Assembly (NCBI RefSeq): GCF_004912275.1
Contig: NZ_STGY01000067.1
Coordinates: 119,108 to 183,107, forward strand
From: Glycomyces buryatensis
GTDB lineage: Bacteria > Actinomycetota > Actinomycetes > Mycobacteriales > Micromonosporaceae
Length of the DNA stretch: 64,000 nt
Direction of reading: 5' to 3'
Part shown: in pieces, positions 48,745 to 56,475 of the stretch
How positions within the stretch are numbered: the stretch's first letter is position 1
Layout of the letters: each line of letters opens with the position of its first letter
The notes under the pieces: model-generated
What the model was told of the DNA's origin: nothing
What the model saw: the letters and a program-made list of their open reading frames with translations, nothing else
Database searches by the model: none
Made by a program: the position numbers and the translations under genes

Positions 48745-49251
48745 TTATTTCGCGCGCTTGCGGGCCTTGGCGGCCTGCTTGCGCTCGCGCTTGGTCTGCT
48801 TGGATGCCTCGACCATCCGGCGAACCTGGTCCTCGTCGACCTCTTGCCCGCGCTTCTTCACGGCCGAACGCAGTCCGAAACCGAACGCGGCGGCCTTGAC
48901 CAGCGGCGAACCGACGGCGGCGGTGACCAGGGTCGTGATGTTGGCGACGTTCGAAGAGATGTGGGCGGCATTGCCGGTGATGGTCCCGACCTTCTCCAAC
49001 TCGCCCTCGACCTGGCCCAACGAACCGTTGACATTGTCGACCGTGACGTTCAGGTTCCGCAGCAGCGGCCCGATCTCGTGGTCGACCTTGTCGAGAGTGC
49101 TGTTGACCCGGTTGAGCGTCGTGGTCGCCTTGGCGATCAATCGAAAGGCAAGCATGACGCACAACAGGAAGAACCCGAGTCCGGCGAGCAGAATGCCCAC
49201 TTCCCACAGGCTTCCAGTGGTCCAGTCGGCTGCCAGCGTCTCCTCAGGCAC
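48745..49251 (-). CDS. DUF948-domain protein
   Basis: A 168-residue protein with one N-terminal membrane helix (LWEVGILLAGLGFFLLCVMLAFRLI) and a long coiled-coil-like segment rich in Asn/Val heptads (LNRVNSTLDKVDHEIGPLLRNLNVTVDNVNGSLGQVEGELEKV), ending in a very basic tail (RERKQAAKARKRAK). This matches DUF948. GTG 49251 with AGGGGGA upstream. It heads the alaS operon, whose promoter must lie in the 120 nt before the end of the TnpB-like element. Confidence 0.82.
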   Translation of the reverse strand: MPEETLAADWTTGSLWEVGILLAGLGFFLLCVMLAFRLIAKATTTLNRVNSTLDKVDHEIGPLLRNLNVTVDNVNGSLGQVEGELEKVGTITGNAAHISSNVANITTLVTAAVGSPLVKAAAFGFGLRSAVKKRGQEVDEDQVRRMVEASKQTKRERKQAAKARKRAK

Positions 49252-49373
49252 AGTCTCCCCCTTGTGAATGAAGCTTCGGCCGCTTCAGGCGGAGCGGCTC
49301 AGACGAATTCCAGGTGTCGCGCTCGAACGGCGCGGTGTCGACCTTACCTTGATCAGACGGACAGACCACGCAT

Positions 49374-50494
49374 TGGCATCCTCCCATCCCCCAGGGGGAT
49401 GGGGATTCCAGTACTCACCGTGGTGGTGGGCGCTGAGGTTCACGGACGCTCGAACCCTGGCGGGCTGTCGTCCCTCCGGCACCGGTCGAAGACCGGGGGC
49501 GGGGTACCCCGCCCTGTCCTGCCGCGACGTTCATAGCTGCATTGGTGTCGGCGTTGCACGTGAACCCGCAGGAGACACAGGAGAACTCGGCTTGGCTCTT
49601 GCGCGAGTCCTTCTCGATCCATCCACAGTCGGAGCAACGCAGACTGGTATACGGGGCCGGGACATCCTCGACCCGGCCGGGCGCTTTCTGCTCGGTGCGG
49701 GTGCGCAGCAGGCCCCACCCCTGAGCGAGGATTGCCCGATTCAACCCAGCCTTCTGCGGAGAGCCCTTCGGGGCGCGAGCGGCACGCCGCTCGTGCTTCC
49801 GTAGCCGGGCGCACTCACGATCGTTCAACTGCGGGCAGGTGAGCTTCCGACCGTCCGACAAGGCGGCAGTGACCGCCACGCCCCGATCGACCCCCACCAC
49901 TCCACCGGTACCCGGAGGATCGACCGATTCAAGGATGACGGCGAACGCCACATGCCACTGCCCGCGCCGCCAGGTGACCCGGAACGTCTTCGCCGCAGGA
50001 AGATCACGGCGAGTGAGCCGGAACCGGACCCACCCGCACCCGGGCACCTTCACCTGCACCCAACGCCTGTTCAACTTCTGCACCGCCACAGAGCGGGCCA
50101 TGACCTGCTTGCCCTTGGCGTTCAGTTTCGGTGATCCGTCCGGCTCGAACTCGGGGATACGGTCGATCCCGATCACCCGGAACCCCTCGTGCCGGTACCG
50201 CTTCCGCCAACTCGGCTCACCGAACCCGGAAGTGAACCGGCGTTTCACCGCCTGATCGAAATCACGAAGTGCCTGCTGCTGCACCTCCGCATTCCCCTCA
50301 CGCAACCACTCACTCGCGGCCCGAGCCTCGGTCAACTGCCGAGCCAGCTCCACATACCCCGGCGAGGCACCCTTATGCCGGGCCCAAAAGGAACGCTGCT
50401 CCACCGCGAGGTTCCACACATACCGAGCCTGCGCGCAGTGCAGCAACATCTGCTGCTCCTGCCCAGATGTCGGATACATGCGAAACCTTGCCAT
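49374..50494 (-). mobile_element. Degenerate TnpB element with IS605-type right end
   Basis: Downstream of the tnpB-like gene, read on the minus strand, the typical right end GGAATCCCCAT...GGGGATGGGAGGATGCCAA occupies 49374-49410, including a nearly perfect 9-10 bp hairpin (49383-49403). The left limit was not resolved and is set to the gene start. No tnpA. Confidence 0.6.
49415..50494 (-). CDS. TnpB-family protein with RuvC-II region deleted
   Basis: A 359-residue TnpB-family protein. The N-terminus (RMYPTSGQEQQMLLHCAQARYVWNLAVEQ), WED-like core, RuvC-I (GGVVGVDRGVAVTAALSDG), zinc finger (CSDCGWIEKDSRKSQAEFSCVSCGF) and RuvC-III (NADTNAAMNVAAGQGG) are present. Between ERRAARAPKGSPQ and KAGLNRAILAQGWGLLRTRT, where relatives have about 60-80 residues with the RuvC-II Glu (V/FEDL), the sequence is missing in frame. 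It should therefore be nuclease-inactive, yet the frame stays open. It is either recent decay or a repurposed RNA-guided binder. Confidence 0.85.
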   Translation of the reverse strand: MARFRMYPTSGQEQQMLLHCAQARYVWNLAVEQRSFWARHKGASPGYVELARQLTEARAASEWLREGNAEVQQQALRDFDQAVKRRFTSGFGEPSWRKRYRHEGFRVIGIDRIPEFEPDGSPKLNAKGKQVMARSVAVQKLNRRWVQVKVPGCGWVRFRLTRRDLPAAKTFRVTWRRGQWHVAFAVILESVDPPGTGGVVGVDRGVAVTAALSDGRKLTCPQLNDRECARLRKHERRAARAPKGSPQKAGLNRAILAQGWGLLRTRTEQKAPGRVEDVPAPYTSLRCSDCGWIEKDSRKSQAEFSCVSCGFTCNADTNAAMNVAAGQGGVPRPRSSTGAGGTTARQGSSVREPQRPPPR

Positions 50495-50667
50495 TACGCC
50501 AAGCTACGACCCGCCTGTGACAATCCCGCATGTCCGGACCCTTGATCAAGCAACAATGTGACCGGGATCGCCACGCTTGCCTATATCAGTCATTCAGCGA
50601 CGAAATCACGCGCCCGTTCCAAGAGCGCAGTCGCTCCACTATCCATCGTCGGCGACACCCGGGTCGC

Positions 50668-51246
50668 CTAACGGGTGGCCTCCTGCGCGATCTGGCGGTC
50701 CTCGGCCAGCCGCGGCAGCGCCGCCTGCGAGGTCACCACGGCCGTCACCTCGGAGCCCACGCACAGCTCGTAGCGGTCCCCGCATTCGACCGGGACGACC
50801 CACAGCTCCAGGTACAGCTCGTCGCGCACGTAGCAGCCCTCTTCGCCCACGCCGCCGACGCACAGCTCCTTGTCGGCCGGAACCCAACCCGCCTCCAAGA
50901 CGGCCTTCCAGTACTCGCGCGCCGTGTCCTCCACGGTCCCTTCGGAAGTCCAGGTGCGCATCCGCACCCGGCACTCCCCCAGGCACCAGCGGCTCCCGTA
51001 GGTCTCGTCGGAGACGCTCATGGCGGCCCAGGGGGGCACCTCGATCTCGTCGGCGGCCCGGCGCGTCGGATCGAGCGAGAACGCCCGGCCCGCCCACAGG
51101 ACCGCGAGCACCAGCAGAATCGCGGATACGCCGATCGCCAGGACCGACATGCGCAGCCGCTCGATGCGAGAGCCGGTCCCCTCCAGCGCGGCCCCGAGCC
51201 GGTCGGACGGGCGGCGGCTCGGGCGCGGCGTCGGGTCCGGCGTCAT
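50668..51246 (-). CDS. Hypothetical membrane-anchored protein
   Basis: A 192-residue protein. After about 35 basic/proline-rich residues it has one hydrophobic helix ([26 protein letters not shown]), then an exported domain with five or six cysteines ([35 protein letters not shown]). No family was recognised; the cysteines could form disulfides. Its ATG overlaps the rarA stop (ATGA), so it is translated with rarA. Confidence 0.75.
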   Translation of the reverse strand: MTPDPTPRPSRRPSDRLGAALEGTGSRIERLRMSVLAIGVSAILLVLAVLWAGRAFSLDPTRRAADEIEVPPWAAMSVSDETYGSRWCLGECRVRMRTWTSEGTVEDTAREYWKAVLEAGWVPADKELCVGGVGEEGCYVRDELYLELWVVPVECGDRYELCVGSEVTAVVTSQAALPRLAEDRQIAQEATR

Positions 51247-52637
51247 CGTCCCTCGTCCCGCACGATGCGCCGCAGCTTCTCCAGCCGGCCCGCGATCTCG
51301 GCCTCCTGGCCGTGGCGGGTGGGCCGGTAGTAGTCGCGCCCGGCGACCACGTCGGGGGCGTAGCGCTGGGGGACGACGCCGCGCGGGTCGTCGTGCGGGT
51401 AGACGTAGGCCTTGCCGTGGCCGAGTTGAGCGGCCGACTTGTAGTGGGCGTCGCGCAGGTCCGGCGGCACGGGGCCGATCTTGCCTTTGCGGACGTCGTC
51501 GATGGCCTCGCCGATGGCGGTGGTGACGGCATTGGACTTCGGGGCGGTGGCCAAGTGGACGACGGCCTGGGCGAGGCCCAGCCTGGCCTCGGGCATGCCG
51601 ATGCGTTCGACGGCGGTGGCCGCGGCGGTGGCGGTCTGGAGGGCGGTCGGGTCGGCCATGCCGATGTCCTCGGACGCGAAGATGACCAGGCGCCGGGAGA
51701 TGAAGCGCGGGTCCTCCCCCGCCACGACCATGCGGGCCAGATAGTGCATCGCGGCGTCCACGTCGGAGCCGCGGAGGCTCTTGATGAGGGCGCTGGCGAC
51801 GTCGTAGTGGCCGTCGCCGTCGCGGTCGTAGCGCACGGCGGCCGTGTCGATGGCGGCCTCGACGACCGCGACCGTGATCTGCGGTTCGCCCTCGGCGCCT
51901 GCGGTCGCGGCGGCGGCTTCGAGGGCGGTGAGGGACTTGCGGGCGTCGCCAGCGGCGGTGCGCACGAGGTGGTCGCGGGCGTCGTCGGTCAGGTGGACGC
52001 CGCCACTGAGGCCGCGCTCGTCCGCGACGGCGCGGTCGATGAGCTTGCCGATGTCCTCGTTGTCGAGCTCACGGAGGGTCAGCAGGACGCAGCGGCTGAC
52101 CAGCGGGGCGACCACGGAGAAGTAGGGGTTCTCCGTGGTGGCGGCCAGGAGGGTGATGGTGCGGTCCTCGACGGCGCCGAGCAGGGAGTCCTGCTGGGTC
52201 TTGGTGAAGCGGTGGACCTCGTCGATGAACAGGATCGTCTGCGGTCCCCCGGTGCGGCGGATGCGGCGGGCCTCATCGATGGCGGCGCGCACGTCCTTGA
52301 CGCCGGAGTTGAGCGCGGACATCGCCCGAAATCGCCGGTCGTCCGAGGTCGCGACGAGGTGGGCGATCGTGGTCTTCCCCGATCCCGGTGGGCCCCACAG
52401 GATCACCGACATCGGCTGGCGGCCCTCGACTACCTGCCGCAGCGGCGAACCCGCCGTCAGGAGATGGTCCTGGCCGACGAGCTCGTCCAGCGAGCGCGGC
52501 CGCATCCGGACCGCCAGGGGCTCGTCGCCCGAGGTCGATCCGGTGCCGAGTATTCCCGAGCCGGACGGCTCCGGCGGCCCGGCTAGTTCGAACAACCCTG
52601 GTGCATCCATGTCGCCATAAGCGTAAGCCATCTGCAT
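51243..52637 (-). CDS. rarA: Replication-associated recombination protein A
   Basis: A 464-residue AAA+ ATPase (RarA/MgsA/WRNIP1 family) acting at stalled replication forks. It has [20 protein letters not shown], Walker [17 protein letters not shown], Walker [21 protein letters not shown], sensor [18 protein letters not shown], and the C-terminal tetramerisation region ([18 protein letters not shown]). ATGs at 52637, 52631 and 52610 are possible starts; [11 protein letters not shown] (52610) fits relatives best, though none has a clear ribosome site. It diverges from the iron importer. Confidence 0.95.
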   Translation of the reverse strand: MQMAYAYGDMDAPGLFELAGPPEPSGSGILGTGSTSGDEPLAVRMRPRSLDELVGQDHLLTAGSPLRQVVEGRQPMSVILWGPPGSGKTTIAHLVATSDDRRFRAMSALNSGVKDVRAAIDEARRIRRTGGPQTILFIDEVHRFTKTQQDSLLGAVEDRTITLLAATTENPYFSVVAPLVSRCVLLTLRELDNEDIGKLIDRAVADERGLSGGVHLTDDARDHLVRTAAGDARKSLTALEAAAATAGAEGEPQITVAVVEAAIDTAAVRYDRDGDGHYDVASALIKSLRGSDVDAAMHYLARMVVAGEDPRFISRRLVIFASEDIGMADPTALQTATAAATAVERIGMPEARLGLAQAVVHLATAPKSNAVTTAIGEAIDDVRKGKIGPVPPDLRDAHYKSAAQLGHGKAYVYPHDDPRGVVPQRYAPDVVAGRDYYRPTRHGQEAEIAGRLEKLRRIVRDEGR

Positions 52638-52691
52638 GCGCAGGCCGAATCACCAGGAGTGCACGAGGCTTGACATAGGGCGCTCAAGAGA

Positions 52692-52710
52692 TTAGGTTAG
52701 CCTCGCCTAT
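52692..52710 (+). promoter_or_regulatory. IdeR/DtxR-type iron box
   Basis: The 19-mer beginning TTAGGTTAGCCT and ending CCTAT matches the IdeR/DtxR operator consensus (TTAGGTTAGSCTAACCTAA) at 16 of 19 positions. It lies 60 nt upstream of the substrate-binding protein start, where it would block transcription when iron is plentiful. Confidence 0.8.
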
Positions 52711-52769
52711 TAATTTTGGTCTCGCGCCGTACACCGGCAGGCGCTACGAACGAAGGACGCCTAAAAACT

Positions 52770-53819
52770 ATGCCCTTGCCCATGACCCGACGTGCCCTCG
52801 CCCTGCTCTCCGCCGCCGCACTGACCGCGACGATGGCCGCCTGCGGCTCCGACTCGGACGACTCCGAGACCGACGCCGAGAACGGCGACGGCACCGTCGT
52901 CCTGTACTCAGGCCGTAACGAAGAGCTCATCCAACCCCTGCTCGACGACTTCACCGAGGCCAGCGGCATCGAGGTCGACGTGCGCTACTTCGACTCCGCC
53001 GAAGCCGCCGGCCTCCTGCTCGAAGAGGGCGAACGCAGCCCCGCCGACCTCTTCCTCTCCCAGGACGCCGGGGCTCTCGGCGCGGTCTCCAAGGCCGGAC
53101 TCCTCGGCGAGCTCGACCAGGAACTGCTCGACCGTGTCGCCCAGGACTACCGGTCCTCGACCGGCACCTGGGTGGGCCTGACCGGCCGCTCCCGCGTCCT
53201 GGTCTACGACCCCGCCCAGATCGACGAATCCGAACTGCCCGAATCGGTCTGGGACCTCACCAGCGACGAGTGGGCGGGCCGGGTGGCCATCGCCCCGCTC
53301 AACGGCTCGTTCCAGGCGTTCGTGACGGCCCTGCGCGTCGAGGCCGGCGACGAGGCCGCCGCCGAGTGGCTCGCGGACATGGCCGATGCCCCGCAGCGCG
53401 AGAAGAACGGCCCGATCGTGGAGGACATCGCCGCGGGCGAACTCGAGGCCGGGCTGGTCAACCACTACTACGTGTACGAGAAGGCCGCCGAGGCCGGAGT
53501 CGACCCCGCCGAATACGGCCCGGCGATCCACTACTTCACCGGGGGCGACCCCGGAGCCCTCGTCAATGTCTCCGGCGTCGGCGCGCTCGGCGACGCCGCG
53601 ACCGACCCGGACGTCGCCGAACTGCTGGACTTCCTCCTGGCGACCGAGGCCCAGACGTACTTCGCGGAGACCACCTTCGAATACCCGCTCATCGAGGGCG
53701 TGGACGGCCCGGCGGGCCAGCCCGCGCTCGCCGAGCTGCAGGGCCCCGCGATCGACCTCAATGACCTCGACGACCTCGAGACGACCGTCCAGATGATCCA
53801 GGAAGCGGGGCTCGCATAA
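52770..53819 (+). CDS. Iron ABC transporter substrate-binding lipoprotein
   Basis: A 349-residue extracellular binding lipoprotein of the FbpA/FutA type. The signal peptide ends in the lipobox LTATMAAC (Cys about residue 28). The mature part begins VVLYSGRNEELIQPLLDDFTEASGIEV, and has FLSQDAGALGAVS, GRSRVLVYDPAQ, and the NHYYVYEK tyrosines typical of Fe3+-coordinating members. The ATG at 52770 is preceded by AAGGAC; ATG 52782 is possible. The upstream iron box and the following permease and ATPase genes support ferric-iron uptake. Confidence 0.92.
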   Translation: MPLPMTRRALALLSAAALTATMAACGSDSDDSETDAENGDGTVVLYSGRNEELIQPLLDDFTEASGIEVDVRYFDSAEAAGLLLEEGERSPADLFLSQDAGALGAVSKAGLLGELDQELLDRVAQDYRSSTGTWVGLTGRSRVLVYDPAQIDESELPESVWDLTSDEWAGRVAIAPLNGSFQAFVTALRVEAGDEAAAEWLADMADAPQREKNGPIVEDIAAGELEAGLVNHYYVYEKAAEAGVDPAEYGPAIHYFTGGDPGALVNVSGVGALGDAATDPDVAELLDFLLATEAQTYFAETTFEYPLIEGVDGPAGQPALAELQGPAIDLNDLDDLETTVQMIQEAGLA

Positions 53820-53856
53820 GCACCACGACTGCCGCCCGCAATCGAGCTGGGTCGAA

Positions 53857-53895
53857 CCGCCCGCCCGGCGCAGTCCTCCTGCGCCGGGCGGGCGG
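53857..53895 (+). terminator. 17-bp hairpin between binding protein and permease
   Basis: Perfect 17-nt arms (53857-53873 and 53879-53895) with a 5-nt loop, no T-run. It may be an attenuator or an mRNA end that raises binding-protein levels over permease. Its 3' arm lies within the possible N-terminal coding region of the permease. Confidence 0.65.
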
Positions 53896-53941
53896 CCGCT
53901 CGGCCTGGCTGTGGTGCCTGCCGGCGCTCACCGCGGCGGCG

Positions 53942-55405
53942 GTGCCGGTGGTCTACCTGACCTGGCGGACCGCCGAGGCCGGGGGCGAGGCGATCATCGA
54001 GCAGCTGCGGCGCCCCCGCCTGGCCGAGATGACCGGCAATACCCTGCTGCTCGCCGCCACCGTCACCGCCGCGTGCCTGGTGGTCGGGATCGCCACGGCG
54101 TTCCTGGTCTCGCGCACCGACCTTCGCTTCCGGGCCGCGGTGAACCTGTCCGCCTCGCTGCCACTGGCCGTGCCCACCTATGTCGCCGCCTTCGCATGGC
54201 GGGCGGCCTTCCCGGCGGTGGAGGGCTTCTGGATCTCGGCGCTGGTGCTGACCCTCGCCAGCTTCCCCTACGTCCACCTGCCGGTGGCCGCCGCGCTGAG
54301 CCGCTCGGACCCGGCGCTGGAGGAGCAGTCGCGCATCCTCGGCGACGGGCCGTGGCACACCTTCTTCAAGGTGACATTGCGCCAGGTCGCCCCGGCGGCC
54401 GTGGCCGGAGGCCTGCTGTGCGCGCTGTACGTGTTCTCCGACTTCGGAGCGGTCTCGATCCTGCGCTACGAGACGTTCACGACCGCGATCTACTCGGCCT
54501 GGCGTCTCGGCTTCGACCGCACCGGCGCGCTGGTCCTGGCCTCCGCCCTGGTGGTCCTCACGCTGGCGCTCCTCGCCGGCGAGTGGGCCGCCGCCGCGCC
54601 GGGGCGAAAATCCAAGCGCGAGAACGACTCCGGGCGCGCCCCGCTCCGGTTGCGGCTCGGCCGCACCGCCCCGGCCGTATATGTCGGGCTGGCGGGACTC
54701 GCGGCGCTGTCGCTGGGAATCCCCTTCTGGAGCCTGGCGCGGTGGACCCTCGACGGGGTCTCGGCGGCCGACCCGGCCGAGGTGTGGGCCGCGGCCTGGA
54801 CCTCGCTGAGCCTGTCGGCCGCGGCGGCCCTATTGACGGTCGCGCTCGTCGTCCCGGTGGGGCTCTATGTGGCCCGCCACCGCGGCGCGCTGGCCGCCGC
54901 GACCGAACGCGCGGTCTACATCGGATACGCCCTGCCCGGCGTGGTCATCGGGCTGTCGTTGGTGTTCATGGCGATCAATGTCGACTGGGTCTACGAACGG
55001 TTCTACCAGTCCTCCCCGCTCCTGGTGTTCGGATACGCGGTCCTGCTGCTGCCCTTGGGGATGGGCGCGGTCAAGGCCAGCGCCGAGCAGGCCTCGCCGC
55101 AGCTGGACCGCGTGGCCGCCTCGCTCGGCGCGGGCCCGGTCAGGCGGTTCGCCACGATCACGCTGCCGCTCACGGCGCCGGGGATCGCGGCTGGCGCGGC
55201 CTTGGTGTTCCTGACGGCCATGAAGGAGCTCCCTGCGACCCTGCTGCTGCGTCCGGCCGGGACCGAGACGCTGGCGACTCGCCTGTGGACCTATACCGAC
55301 GTGGCCGCCTTCTCGGCCGCCGCGCCGTACGCCGCGCTCATCGTGGCGGTCTCGGCGGTGCCGATCTGGTTGCTGAGCAGAAACATCGAAAGGAGCGGGC
55401 CGTGA
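53942..55405 (+). CDS. Iron ABC transporter permease (FbpB-like)
   Basis: A fused two-domain permease with about 11-12 membrane helices. Two EAA-type loops are visible: EEQSRILGDGPWHTFFKVTL (first half) and LDRVAASLGAGPVRRFATITL (second half), the sites for ATPase contact. The first start codon in this frame is GTG 53942, but the open frame continues upstream without ATG, GTG or TTG to a stop at 53762, and codes for the expected first membrane helix (SAWLWCLPALTAAAVPVVYLTW). A non-standard start upstream (CTG 53879, or ATA overlapping the preceding TAA) or a sequencing error must be considered. It overlaps the ATPase gene by GTGA. Confidence 0.85.
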   Translation: MPVVYLTWRTAEAGGEAIIEQLRRPRLAEMTGNTLLLAATVTAACLVVGIATAFLVSRTDLRFRAAVNLSASLPLAVPTYVAAFAWRAAFPAVEGFWISALVLTLASFPYVHLPVAAALSRSDPALEEQSRILGDGPWHTFFKVTLRQVAPAAVAGGLLCALYVFSDFGAVSILRYETFTTAIYSAWRLGFDRTGALVLASALVVLTLALLAGEWAAAAPGRKSKRENDSGRAPLRLRLGRTAPAVYVGLAGLAALSLGIPFWSLARWTLDGVSAADPAEVWAAAWTSLSLSAAAALLTVALVVPVGLYVARHRGALAAATERAVYIGYALPGVVIGLSLVFMAINVDWVYERFYQSSPLLVFGYAVLLLPLGMGAVKASAEQASPQLDRVAASLGAGPVRRFATITLPLTAPGIAAGAALVFLTAMKELPATLLLRPAGTETLATRLWTYTDVAAFSAAAPYAALIVAVSAVPIWLLSRNIERSGP

Positions 55406-56391
55406 GCGAGCTGAGCATCGAGGGCCTGCGCAAGTCCTTCGGCGGTACCGTCGCCCTCGACGGCGTGGACCTCCACGTCACCGAAGGCGACCTGGTCGCC
55501 GTGCTGGGCCCCTCGGGCTGCGGCAAGACCACGCTGCTGCGCTGCACGGCCGGGTTCGAGCGGGCCGACGCCGGTTCGATCTCGGTGGCGGGCAAGCGGA
55601 TCGACCACCTGCCACCGCAATCTCGGCGGATCGGCGTGGTGCCGCAGGAGGGCGCGCTGTTCCCGCACCTGACGGTGGGTCGCAATGTCGCCTACGGTCT
55701 GCGGGGCGCGGCCAGGAGGAGCGGACGGGTCGCCGAGGTGCTGAAGTTGGTGGGTCTGGGCGGATTCGAGTCGCGGATGCCCCATGAGCTCTCGGGCGGC
55801 CAGCGCCAGCGGGTGGCACTGGCCCGCGCGATGGCCCCCAGGCCCGAGCTGATCCTGCTGGACGAGCCGTTCAGCGCGCTCGATGCCGGTCTGCGCCAAG
55901 TGGTTCGCGCAGAGGTGGCCGCGGCGCTCCGGGCCGACGGCGCGACGGCGGTGCTGGTGACGCACGACCAGGACGAGGCGTTGAGTCTGGCCGGGAAGGT
56001 CGCGGTCATGCGCGAGGGCCGGATCATCCAGTTCGCCGAGCCGCAGGAGGTCTACCGCTCCCCCGCCGACCCGTGGACGGCCTCGTTCGTCGGCGATGCG
56101 GTGTGGATCGACGCCGAAGTCCACGATGGATCGGCCGCGACCTCGCTCGGCGAACTCGCGGCCGACGCCCCCGACGGGCCGGTGCGCCTGCTGCTGCGCC
56201 CCGAGCAGCTGTGCCTGGGTGAGGGCGACCCGAACGCGACGGTCGCAGAGGTCGAGTACTTCGGGCACGACGCGCTGGTGAGCCTGGAGTTCAAGGACGG
56301 GCGGCGGCTGCGCGCGAGGGTGCTCGGCTCCGCTCCGTTCTCCGGGCAGGCGGTATCGGTGACCGTCAATGGAAAGGCTCGCGCTTTCTAG
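55402..56391 (+). CDS. Iron ABC transporter ATP-binding protein (FbpC-like)
   Basis: A 329-residue ATPase: Walker A LGPSGCGKTTLLRCTAG, Q-loop VVPQEGALFPHLT, signature LSGGQRQRVALARAMAPRPE, Walker B LILLDEPFSALD, H-loop VTHDQDEAL, and a C-terminal TOBE-like domain (LLLRPEQLCLGEGDPNATVAEVEYFGHDALV). GTG 55402 overlaps the permease stop and has AGGAG upstream. With the upstream genes it forms a complete ferric-iron type importer. Confidence 0.93.
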   Translation: MSELSIEGLRKSFGGTVALDGVDLHVTEGDLVAVLGPSGCGKTTLLRCTAGFERADAGSISVAGKRIDHLPPQSRRIGVVPQEGALFPHLTVGRNVAYGLRGAARRSGRVAEVLKLVGLGGFESRMPHELSGGQRQRVALARAMAPRPELILLDEPFSALDAGLRQVVRAEVAAALRADGATAVLVTHDQDEALSLAGKVAVMREGRIIQFAEPQEVYRSPADPWTASFVGDAVWIDAEVHDGSAATSLGELAADAPDGPVRLLLRPEQLCLGEGDPNATVAEVEYFGHDALVSLEFKDGRRLRARVLGSAPFSGQAVSVTVNGKARAF

Positions 56392-56394
56392 CCA

Positions 56395-56423
56395 TTGACA
56401 AGGTGTTTCAAGGGATTTACGGT
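56395..56423 (+). promoter_or_regulatory. Probable promoter of cstA
   Basis: Consensus -35 TTGACA (56395-56400) and -10 TACGGT (56418-56423) with a 17-nt spacer, 53 nt before the cstA ATG. A CAGTTG...CAACTG inverted repeat (56436-56458) follows in the leader and may be an operator. Confidence 0.6.
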
Positions 56424-56475
56424 GTCCCTACTGCCCAGTTGCACAGATCACACAACTGTATGAGGAGACCGGATC

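Noticed and set aside
53911..56391. A continuous 826-codon frame covering the permease and ATPase region
   Set aside because: Its first part is a shadow of the permease in another frame; only the part from GTG 55402 is the real ATPase gene.
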